A DNA stretch of 64,000 nt, from NCBI RefSeq assembly GCF_003473485.1, contig NC_053045.1:63799994-63863993 (forward strand), in the 5' to 3' direction. Under the pieces are notes generated by a model that saw only the letters and a list, made by a program, of their open reading frames with translations, had not been told where the DNA came from and did no database searches. Positions 55,576 to 64,000 of the stretch are shown here, piece after piece. Both the position numbers and the translations under genes were made by a program. The DNA comes from Medicago truncatula (taxonomy: Eukaryota; Streptophyta; Magnoliopsida; Fabales; Fabaceae). Each line of letters opens with the position of its first letter. Within the stretch, counting starts at the first letter, position 1.

Positions 55576-55773
55576 GAAAATTGCTTTTTTGACATTGAAT
55601 ACTTTGACATTGAATACTTCCTATTGAAACGCGTAAAATCATAATAAAAAACAGCAAAGCCAACGGCAGTTAACTGCCTATGGAGGAGCCAGCGACAATT
55701 AACTACCGCTGGAGGTAATTTGATCATTTACTTGTGTCAATAGAAAGTATTCAATGTCAAAAAAACAATTCTC
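55576..55773. mobile_element. Short Mutator-like MITE
   Basis: Ends GAAAATTGCTTTTTTGACAT and, inverted, GAGAATTGTTTTTTTGACAT; the inverted match continues through TGAATACTT-CTATTG. An exact 9-bp target duplication ATTACAAAA flanks it (55567-55575 and 55774-55782). It shares the GAAAATTG end and a GGCAGTTAACTGCC-type motif with the Pack-MULE at 45.8 kb, so the two belong to one family. 198 bp, non-coding. Confidence 0.88.
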
Positions 55774-55782
55774 ATTACAAAA

Positions 55783-56882
55783 TATATTTTCTAGATTGGT
55801 TTTCCATTTAAAGATTTTATGAGTTTCTTTTTTATGAAGATGATGATGAATGAGACACCTCTCAATATAAGCTCTTCTGCAAATATGACATTTCTTCATT
55901 ACAGTTTTGATTAAAGTAGAATAGATTGTAGTGATGTGTGTCATAGGTCAAAACTCAAAAGTCAAAACAGTGTTAGAAGTTTCTTTCAAATTTCAATTAT
56001 AGTGTTTATTACTTCGTCAGAAAATTGATTGAATAGGCCTAATTTATGTTTTAATGAGAAGATTTTTTTTTTATTATTACTACTAACTTGCAATTTTTTT
56101 TTTTGCTTGGATAGCATTCAATTTTGAATTATATTTTAAAACTGATCAAAATATAACTCAACTGAATATATAAAATTTAGCCTTAACTTATTTTGTTATA
56201 ATATATTAAATTATATTATATGAATTTTTCATTTGAAAAATTAATATTAAGTACTTGTATTAGTCTAATGTTAGAAAGAGAGTTTTTTTTTTTACAAAAT
56301 CGGGATGAGAGTTATAAGATTGATTTGATGACTAAGGTGAAGAGTTAAGAAGTAAAATAATAAAAGCGATATCATGTTCGATTCCCAACTCCAAAAAATA
56401 ATAACAAATATATTGACATTGAAGTTATTTAAAACTTTTTTTTTTCTAAAAAAATTTATGTAAAAATTGGTCTTGAAAAGATGTTAATAAAACTTTTTTA
56501 AAATTGAAAATTTATCATCTTGAGATTTTGATTGTTTGAAAAATCTTAGCTATAATTTAGCACTTAATTAGCTAATATTCTTTTAATGTTGGAAATTCAC
56601 TTTTTATATTACATATAAAAAAATTCACCTTTTAAAAAATTTTAGGTAGAAATAATTATTTTTACGGAGATTTTTGGTAAAAATAATAGTGCATCATTAT
56701 ACAGACCAAAAATAAATGCAAAAAATAGTACAGCATCTTGTAATATCGGGATCTGGAGGACCCACCCACTCCGCCCCAAATTTAAATTCCAATCCGAAAG
56801 CGAAACCCAAACAAACCCATCATCTTCTTCTTATTTATATTCTAGGGTTTAGGGTTTCCTCTTCCTCGCCGCATCGGAATCA
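55783..56882. other. Spacer and promoter of the Nop52 gene
   Basis: AT-rich spacer until about 56740. From there to the start codon composition becomes C/A-rich and includes TCTAGGGTTTAGGGTTTCCT at 56843-56862, a telo-box (AAACCCTA type) typical of plant ribosome-biogenesis gene promoters and leaders. Confidence 0.55.
56844..56861 (-). promoter_or_regulatory. Telo-box (AAACCCTAAACCCTA) near the Nop52 start
   Basis: The minus strand reads AAACCCTAAACCCTAG. Telo-boxes are enriched just around the transcription starts of plant translation and ribosome-assembly genes. Its place 20-40 bases ahead of the ATG of an rRNA-processing gene fits that pattern; the functional role here is inferred. Confidence 0.6.
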
Positions 56883-58523
56883 ATGGCGACAAACGCATCC
56901 GAAGCTGGCCGTTCACTGATTAAACAACTCGCTTTCACTCAGAAATCTTCTCGTGAGAAAGCTCTCAAACTCGTCTTAAAATCATGGCTTCCTTCTCGAT
57001 CCGAACAACTTCCTGAAGAAGACGCCAAAAAGCTCTGGAAAGGTCTTTTCTACTGCGTTTGGCACTCCGACAAGCCTCTTGTTCAAGCTGACCTCATCGA
57101 TCGTCTCGCTTCGCTTCTCTTGACACTTCATTCTTCATTCACCGTTCAGTATTTCTCCACTTTCTTCCTCACTATGCGTCGCGAATGGTCCGGTATCGAT
57201 GCTTTGAGGTTAGATAAATTCTATCTTCTTATTCGGAGATTTGTTTCTAAGAGTTTTTCGCTTATGAATAAGAATTCATGGGATTTGGAATTTGTGAAGT
57301 TGATTGTGAATTGTTTGGATGATGCTACTTTTGCTTCGAGTGATAAGTTGTTGCAGGGAAAAGGTGTTAATTATCATGTTGCTTCGGTTTTTCTTGACGA
57401 GTTAACACCTTTTCTTCCTGTTAAGGTGAGTGTTTTGGAAGTGCTTTTTAAGCCGTTTTTTACTGTGGTGGGGAAATTGCCTGATAAGGTTTTGTTAGGG
57501 AAGATTAAGATTGGTTTGTTTGATGTGCTGTTGAAGAATGGGAAGAAACTATTGGAGATTAAGAAGAGTGGCGGGGATGAAGTTGCTGATGGCGATATTG
57601 TTAATTTGGGAACGATTGCGTTGGGGATGGGTTTTGCTTCGAAGTTGTTTGAGTTGGGTTCTGCTCCTGATTGTGTTCAGGGGAATAGAAAGATTTTGTT
57701 TGAAATGCATCGTGAGTTTTTGCAGCTAGAGAAGGATGCTGTTAATTCGGGGTTTGAGTTTTCTGTTCCTGATTCTGTTGATCGGGATGACGAGGAAGTG
57801 CCAGATTTGGTTCCCATTGTTGAGGTTGATGCTGATGTTGTTCAGAATGGTAAGTTGCTGAAGAAATGCAAGAAGGAGAAGAAAGGTTCTGTTGATAAAG
57901 CGAAAAAGGAAAAGAAGAGTAAGAAGAAGAATAAGAAGAGTGATGCTTCTGGTTTGAGTTCCGAGATGAATTCTGCTGAGAACGGGGATAAGAATGCTGC
58001 CAATGAAAATGGTGGAAATTCAATTGATGAGGTGGTTTTAACCGAGAGTGTGATTTCAAACCTCCAAAAGCAATTTGAGAAGGTTGCTGCGGAAGCTGGT
58101 TTGGAAGATGGTGTTGCAAGTTTATGTGCTACACCCAAAGCTGCCGGAGATGTTTCTAAGAAGAGAAAAAGAACTAAGAATTCTAAAGGAAAGACATCTC
58201 AGGATTTTGATTTGAATGGTGGAGATGCTGAAGACTCTGCAGTAGCAAAGAGCGGGGATAAAAGCTCAAAGAAGGTAAGATTTTCCATGAAAAATAACTT
58301 AGTATGGAAGCCACACAGTCCTTTACCTCCTCAGAGCTTGAGAATTCCTCCCTCTGTTACACCCAGAGGAAGTGCACTCAAACAGGGTGTACCCCCAGGT
58401 CCAATCAGAGAGATGCCTCTCCAAAACAAAAAGGCGAAACTGAAGAAGGCGGGTAGAAGGACAATAATTGGTGTTGTACCATCTGTCAAGCGCATGAAGA
58501 AATTAAGATCTCTTTCGGTGTGA
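56883..58523 (+). CDS. RRP1: Ribosomal RNA processing protein 1 homologue (Nop52 family)
   Basis: One uninterrupted exon of 546 aa. The N-terminal 260 residues form the Nop52 domain: LIKQLAFTQKSSREKALKLV, DAKKLWKGLFYCVWHSDKPL, WSGIDALRLDKFYLLIRRFV and LPDKVLLGKIKIGLFDVL are family signatures. Nop52/RRP1 proteins act in the nucleolus in processing the precursor of 28S/25S and 5.8S rRNA. The middle (about 315-360) is Lys-rich and acts as a nucleolar-signal-like region (KKCKKEKK, KKEKKSKKKNKK). The C-terminus holds K464-V465-R466-F467, an RVxF-type PP1-docking motif, followed by NNLVWKP and a Pro-rich, basic end. The start is supported by family similarity and a telo-box leader. Single-exon structure is compact but no sign of retrocopy (no poly-A tail or flanking repeats seen). 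Confidence 0.93.
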   Translation: MATNASEAGRSLIKQLAFTQKSSREKALKLVLKSWLPSRSEQLPEEDAKKLWKGLFYCVWHSDKPLVQADLIDRLASLLLTLHSSFTVQYFSTFFLTMRREWSGIDALRLDKFYLLIRRFVSKSFSLMNKNSWDLEFVKLIVNCLDDATFASSDKLLQGKGVNYHVASVFLDELTPFLPVKVSVLEVLFKPFFTVVGKLPDKVLLGKIKIGLFDVLLKNGKKLLEIKKSGGDEVADGDIVNLGTIALGMGFASKLFELGSAPDCVQGNRKILFEMHREFLQLEKDAVNSGFEFSVPDSVDRDDEEVPDLVPIVEVDADVVQNGKLLKKCKKEKKGSVDKAKKEKKSKKKNKKSDASGLSSEMNSAENGDKNAANENGGNSIDEVVLTESVISNLQKQFEKVAAEAGLEDGVASLCATPKAAGDVSKKRKRTKNSKGKTSQDFDLNGGDAEDSAVAKSGDKSSKKVRFSMKNNLVWKPHSPLPPQSLRIPPSVTPRGSALKQGVPPGPIREMPLQNKKAKLKKAGRRTIIGVVPSVKRMKKLRSLSV

Positions 58524-58890
58524 TTTCCCTGATGTTGTTACGGGGTGATATTTCCATGATTTATTTTGTTGAATTTTTATTGGTAACTGTTATGAAATTT
58601 TGATACTTTATTATGATAGATGATTTCTAGGCCAAGTGAAAAACAAATTGACTTTTAGCTTACAAACCATGTCTTCAAGATCGTTTGGTTGACTAATTTG
58701 TGGTTCATCTACATATCCATGTCATTTCTTGCTAGATTTTGTTTTATGGTGTATGTTGCTATCTTATTACTATGATTATTGATAATATTCTTGTTTTAAC
58801 CGAAAGCCTTATAATGCTTGATGACGATGACCTTGAAATATCGAGTACTGATCATACTGATTTTTCTTCAAACCTGAGCTTTGTTGGGCC
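58524..58890 (+). other. Nop52 3' flank
   Basis: Probable 3' UTR with AT-rich signals. No gene. Confidence 0.5.
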
Positions 58891-59109
58891 TATTTGTATG
58901 ATATTGAAAACTTGTTGAGGATTTGCCTTTCTGTAGGATTGAGTGAAGGGTTGTGAACTTGTGACATGAATGAGTCTGATCAGCAGTGGCTGTCACATAT
59001 TTGTAAGATATTGATAGCCTGTTGAAAATTTGCCTTTTTTTAGGAATGACTGAGGGGTTATGAACTTGTGATATAAATGAGTCTGTAATCACTAATCAGC
59101 AGTGGCTGT
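58891..59109. repeat. Two-copy tandem repeat downstream of Nop52
   Basis: Unit 1 (58891-58993) and unit 2 (58998-59109) match throughout: TATTTGTATGATATTGA/TATTTGTAAGATATTGA, GTTGTGAACTTGTGACATGA/GTTATGAACTTGTGATATAA and ATCAGCAGTGGCTGT in both. Unit 2 has a 9-bp insertion. Roughly 85% identical; origin unknown. Confidence 0.85.
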
Positions 59110-61476
59110 ACCTGCCGATGTTTTTCTGTTTGAGATGGATTAGAAGTTGAACGATGGTTCATTGCTTTGTATTGTGTGTTACTTGATTGGTACCTGCTTT
59201 TTATGATTAACAGGGAAGTCCTTAGGGTCCATGGAAAGGGTGAAATCATAGTACTCTGCCTCGGTGAAATTTCAACACATTGAGTTTATTTTGCTCTTTG
59301 CAAACGTTTCTTATGTGTGTGTGTGTGTGTGTGTGTATTCTGATAAATTGGTTGTTAAGGATTTTTTTCTTTTCTTTTTTGGAGTGATATACATGTAACA
59401 TGTGGATTAATTTATCCTCAAAAGATTGTATTTAATACAAACAAAAACTTTTATTTTTTTTAAAAGGAGACATGGATAAGTGAATGTATCTTGCTTCCAC
59501 TTAGGCTAAACTTTCTGAGTATATGTCTATTTTAGATAGTTCTGCTCCTTTCTAGTTTTCATCACGAGGTTATCTTTGGTGTACTACGAACCAGTGTTAA
59601 CTTTGGAAATAATAAAGAAGCTATAAGAAATAAATCTCTTCCATGATAGCTTCATGGGAAGACTGTGTCTTTGTGCATTTATAACTGCAGGTACCAAAAC
59701 ATTGTCTGGTGATATCTATGTTGCTCAAAAGTCAGTTTTCCCTATATCGAGTGAATTTCAAGTTTAAATATATGGAATGTCATTATATTTTTTTCTAATT
59801 GCTGTGAAAGTCGCTTCCCTCATGGAAGTTATCCCCTCTCATTTTTGAAGGCCTTTGTCTGTCTGGAGATTCATTTTTTCTGTTTGTCAAACAACATTCA
59901 ATGAAAGAGAAAGTTTATATATTTCGTAAATATTGAAACTAAAATTCTGAAAATGCAAATGGGTTCTTGGGTTCTTTTAGAAATGAGTATTAGGGTTTTA
60001 CTGTTTCCAAAATATGTGATTGATGAGTGTGAATACATGAGACCTGGAAACATCAGAATTTGGAATTTACAAGAGAGCTTGCAGCTGATTCTAAATTGTT
60101 TTACTTTAAAAGATGTATACTGAACCGAGAACATTATTATATTATAATGAAAGTTCATGAATTATGACCAAATGTTAATGATATAAGCATTGGAGTAGGC
60201 ATCATTGGTACTGGTGTGTTGTATGTTGGCATCTCTTTCTAGTTTTTCTTGTCAGCATTGGGTTATTCTTGGATTGCTAAGCTGAATCTGTTTGAATATT
60301 TTGTGCACTCCTTGTGCCTTATATGGGTTGCATTTATAAATTTTGCTGCTTCAATTTTTTTTGATCGATATAAGTTTTTATAGGGAAATATTAATAGTTA
60401 AATATTTAGGAGAGGAAAAAATGTTAGTAGTTGAGATTTAATTTTAGACCTCCTGCATATAACACATTTGGTGCCCTAATCCAGATTATGCATCTGATAG
60501 TTTTTGGTTTTACATATTTTTTAGGCAGCATATGGTCTCTTTTGATCACCAAACAACTATCAGATGAATCAACATTTGTGTTAATTATTTTGTCATGATC
60601 TTTCCGTTATGACTCTAGTTTTTCCGGTTATGGCATATAATGAACAAGAGACGAATATAAAAAAAAATTATGTCAAGTGTTGGGTCATTTGATCGTGTAT
60701 GATTTTAAAATGTAAAGATAAAAAAAGCTAAGTAAATGAGAAATAAAGATAAATACATATGGTGTCATATGCAATAACTTTTAAGGAACTCTAAAATCGA
60801 CAACGTTTTGCTCCCTTCTTTTATTTTATTTTTATTTTTAATTTCTAATAGTTTACTAGCGAAAATCAAACACATAAAATACATTTTTTTTAGGGAAAAT
60901 CTGCAGAAAAACACATAAAGTACATAAAAGGAGAACGGTGAATCTTGTATAATCAAAATTTTAACACATATCTTGGAGAAAGATTAATGTAATTCAAACT
61001 TCTCTTAGAGAAGTTCTATATTTTCGCATGAAAAATAGGAGGAGAAATGTAATTCAAAGTTCACTAGAAAAAGAGTGTAATTTTTTCATAATATATTTTG
61101 CATAATAGCAGAGAAGAGTATATGTTCTGATATAAAGTGTGAAATGTAATTTAATCCCTCTTTTAGAGAGTGTGTAATTACTCTTTTTTTAGGATCGTTA
61201 CTCTTTTTTTTTTGTGAAATCAATGAACTTCTTTGAATTTTATTTACATCAATGGTAGACAATTTCTTAAAAAGGATTTTTTTTTTTTTATACATACCCT
61301 TCATCCAATCATACAATAACATATTATACCTTTATTCCTTAAAAAAAACATATCATATTTTTATATAAATTTTATTTTTGGAAATATCGATATCCAACGA
61401 AATTCTAAGGTACATACTCACCAAAAAAACATTTAAGGTACATAATAATTTACTCTCAGACAAACATATCATAATA
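59110..61476. other. Long intergenic spacer
   Basis: No gene recognised in 2.4 kb. Contains a (TG)n microsatellite and AT-rich filler; the open frame 59898-60158 on the minus strand has no family features. Confidence 0.45.
59314..59336. repeat. (TG)n microsatellite
   Basis: About 11-12 uninterrupted TG units. Confidence 0.95.
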
Positions 61477-61545
61477 GTTCTCGTGATAGCTCAGTTAGTA
61501 TAAACAATACATACAATATATATATATATATATATATAAACATGT
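61477..61545 (+). mobile_element. Truncated SINE head and (TA)n tract
   Basis: GTTCTCGTGATAGCTCAGTT AGTATAAACAATACATA matches the 5' A-box part of the SINE family seen at 25.5 and 46.6 kb; the B-box half is replaced by an (AT)n run at about 61515-61540. Confidence 0.5.
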
Positions 61546-61911
61546 GTGATATGAAAGATGTATTTTGTCCATGAAACAATGAGAAGAGAAGAAGTGAGGT
61601 GGCACATTGTAGGGATGGAAGTGTCCCTACTAGCACGATTGCAAGACGTGGAAAGTTTGGACGGTGTGGGATTTGTCTATCTTTATGTAGGGGAAAATGG
61701 GAGGGGCGGTGCCCTGATTGAATTGGTTACAGATTCAGTTTAGGTAACTAAACCCTTTTTCATTGCCAACTGTGATATCTTTATGGTGCCACCATGGGGT
61801 GTGGGGTTCATTTGGATGCTTGTGATCAGCACTTGCTCACTTAGGTCCCACATCAATATCTTAACTTTGCCTAACATCAATTTTAAATTCTTGCTTAGCA
61901 TAAAACTACTT
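61546..61911. other. Spacer with one unassigned open frame
   Basis: An open frame of 61 codons at 61558-61743 (MYFVHETMRREEVRWHIVGM...) has fairly protein-like composition but no recognised motif and no supporting context; not called as a gene. Confidence 0.3.
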
Positions 61912-62211
61912 TCATTTGCTATCATTCTTAATACATGTTTGATATCATATTGAATAGACGAGATCATGCTGATTCTATGATTTCGTAAAAACTAAAAAGC
62001 ATAGAATTTATAAAATTATTGTAATTTAACTCACTATAATACCAAACATACATATTTTCATTTGTGTCGTTCTTAATACATGTTTGCTATTACGTTGAAT
62101 TAAACTGGATCACGCTTGATTTCATGATTTCGTAAAATCTAAAAAGTATAGAATTTATAAAATTACTGTAATTTATTATAAATGTATGAATCTTACTGCA
62201 ATACCAAACAA
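61912..62211. repeat. Two-copy tandem repeat
   Basis: The segments 61912-62050 and 62058-62211 match (TTCTTAATACATGTTTG, ATGATTTCGTAAAA-CTAAAAAG-ATAGAATTTATAAAATTA, TACCAAACA). About 85% identical; likely half-copies of a repeat family. Confidence 0.8.
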
Positions 62212-63840
62212 ACATAGACAAAACCATATATATAATAATTAATCGTATTGACATAAAAACAAGTAGTAAAAATCAAGTCTTTTCACATGACCATCCAAAA
62301 TAGAGCACCTTAAATTGGGTGTTTAAATTGAATTCATATGTCCACATCACTCATTTTACTGTAATACTTGATAAACACCAATTTTCTCCAACCCAGCATC
62401 TTAAAAGAAATTATTAAATAGGTCCCACAAATAATTTTTATATCATTACATTTCAACAAAATTTATTTATGTTATTAAGATTTATTCAACGGGACCATGA
62501 AAAATGAAGAGAGAGAGAGAGGGTGCTTCCATAGCCACCCTTCTCTATAGTCACCAATGCATTATACTCCACAATGAAGATGCCTATTTAATGTGGTGCT
62601 AAATAGATGAAGCATCCATCATTGTGGATGGACTTAGGCCTCCAATATTATGTCAGACCCATAACGTTGCACTAGTTTAATGGCATTCAATTAATACTAA
62701 CCATCTAGAGATAGAGGACAATAATTTATTTTTTTTTTGGTCGAAAGATATGAGGACAATAATATTGATCCATTTTTTCACCTGTCTAGCGTAATTTCAA
62801 ATGAAAGTGTTCAATTTGTACATGCACAAAAAACTTTATCCATGCCAGCAAATATTGATCTACTTGCTAAAGTTACGATCCATATTTTACATAGACATGA
62901 ATTTTGAGATTGTAAAAAGAGTTGAGCGTGGGAAGAGGGAAATGAAATTATGTCTGCATTTCTTTAAGTTTAATTAATTTTATGGTTTGGTCATTTTAAG
63001 TTTAATTAAGTCTTCCATACGGTAAACAACCTTTAGGTTATTATGTCAGAGGTACTTAAAGTTTTATCATTTTTCGGATCGACCCTTTAAATTTTATTTT
63101 TTCGATTTGGTTATTAATGTTACCTTTGTTTGTAGGTAGGTGTAGCCTTCAAGTTGAGCTCATTTATGTTTGCAGTTTTTCAGTTTGATCCTTTTTTGTA
63201 TTACATACATGAAATTGTACGATCAATTTGTTAAGACCTAATTTCAAAAGCACGGTCCAAACTACTTAACAAGTAGATGAAGTTAATGACATTGGTTATG
63301 TATATAGACATTTAATTATCAAGTTTTCAAAAGATGTAGATGTGTTTTGATGCTTGTAGAGAACTACAAGAAATGTAGGCCGTTTATAAGATTAGATGAA
63401 TGTTTTCTAAAATGTTATTATATTGACAAATTCTTGCAGCGGTTAAAGATTATATGCTTCCAATTACACCGATCTTTGTTGAAGGTGAGACATAGGATTA
63501 ACGGTGTAAATGGAATGTAACATAAAAGATCATTTTAAAAGAAAAAAATTGAAAGATCAATCTGAAAAAAGGAGCACACATGTAATTTTGTCTAATTATT
63601 ATTGTACATGCAACATAATAATTTTATTATAAGTTCATTCTTATCAAGCTACTTTGTCTCTTATTTTTTAAGAAAAAGTGTAAACCAAAGTAATTAAAAT
63701 AAAAATCATTTTACAACCTGTTATGTTGATCCTTGTAATATTATTTTGGGTACATTGATCTCTTTAATTTCTGTCAGTGACATGAGGTGTCTGCTTGAAA
63801 AAGATTCTTCCAAGTGGCCACAGACTCACTCACTCACTCT
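62212..63840. other. Spacer before the last gene
   Basis: No gene. A (GA)n-like run lies at 62509-62522. AT-rich otherwise. Confidence 0.45.
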
Positions 63841-63845
63841 TGCAC

Positions 63846-63853
63846 TATATAAA
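63846..63853 (+). promoter_or_regulatory. TATA box of the right-edge gene
   Basis: TATATAAA, followed after about 35 bases by a CT-rich leader (CTCACTCTCATCAACTCAAC...) and the start codon at 63965. The spacing fits a plant core promoter with an 80-base leader. Confidence 0.7.
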
Positions 63854-63964
63854 CCTCTCTCACTCTCATCAACTCAACATCTCACTCACAAACTATCATT
63901 CTTTCTCTCAGCTTTCCTTTCTTGCTAGTTCATATTTCTTTTGTAATTCCTCTTTCCATTCCAA

Positions 63965-64000
63965 ATGGCCACTGTTGAGGTAATTCAAAGATATAGTCTC
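63965..64000 (+). CDS. Start of an unidentified gene, truncated by the window edge
   Basis: ATG GCC ACT GTT GAG (MATVE) follows a strong TATA box and a CA/CT-rich leader. GAG is followed by GTAATTC, which may be a splice donor, or the frame may continue as VIQRYSL. Too little is visible to name the protein. The AAATGGC context around the ATG is favourable for plant initiation. Confidence 0.55.
   Translation, partial: MATVEVIQRYSL

Noticed and set aside
57742-58138. Two minus-strand frames of 125 and 98 codons inside Nop52
   Set aside because: Low-complexity (Gln/Ser or Phe-rich) antisense shadows of the Lys/Glu-rich coding region.
61558-61743. 61-codon open frame
   Set aside because: Protein-like composition but no homology recalled and no promoter or splice context.

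Overview
The window is plant nuclear DNA, most likely from a legume and plausibly Medicago truncatula. The reasons are: AT-rich intergenic DNA, spliced genes with GT-AG introns, a SIRE/Maximus-type Copia LTR of legume type, abundant Stowaway, Tourist, hAT and Mutator miniature elements, L1-type LINE remnants, tRNA-derived SINEs, and protein sequences that read as dicot orthologues. No bacterial, organellar or CRISPR features were seen. The species is inferred, not proven.

Layout. 1-476 (-): first coding exon of a DUF506 (PDDEXK-like) gene that continues off the left edge. 1.1-3.8 kb: two Stowaway MITEs and a 750-bp long-inverted-repeat element. 4.1-6.9 kb (+): importin-alpha-like copy 1, damaged. 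7.4-13 kb: Tourist MITE, LINE pieces and a Helitron end. 13.6-17.0 kb (+): alkaline ceramidase, two coding exons. 18.8-19.4 kb (+): single-exon gene of unknown function. 20.2-21.5 kb: solo Copia LTR. 22.8-23.9 kb (-): wax synthase. 26.6-29.5 kb (-): importin-alpha-like copy 2. 31.4-31.9 kb (-): wax synthase remnant. 32.9-35.8 kb (-): importin-alpha-like copy 3. 37.8-40.5 kb (-): RhoGDI. 43.2-44.7 kb (-): predicted plastid glycine-rich membrane protein. 44.9-46.5 kb: an hAT-like element and a Pack-MULE carrying a piece of a lectin receptor kinase gene. 49.5-53.7 kb (+): RNA polymerase subunit RPB8. 54-55.8 kb: more MITEs. 56.9-58.5 kb (+): Nop52/RRP1. 63.96 kb to the edge (+): start of another gene.

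The most unusual part is the set of three importin-alpha-like genes. All lack the N-terminal importin-beta-binding (IBB) domain that normally drives and autoinhibits importin alpha. Each copy keeps or replaces the last codons of the lost IBB exon differently. Copies 2 and 3 share a new C-terminal tail of about 50 residues in place of the usual tail. Copies 2 and 3 sit in a tandem duplication of a wax synthase plus importin unit with a period near 8-9 kb; the second wax synthase has decayed.

The remaining genes are ordinary housekeeping genes (ceramide turnover, ROP GTPase control, transcription, ribosome biogenesis) with no evident joint pathway. Their large introns serve as landing sites for transposable elements. 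All splice sites were read by eye from GT/AG context, reading frame and recalled family sequences; no transcript or database search was available.
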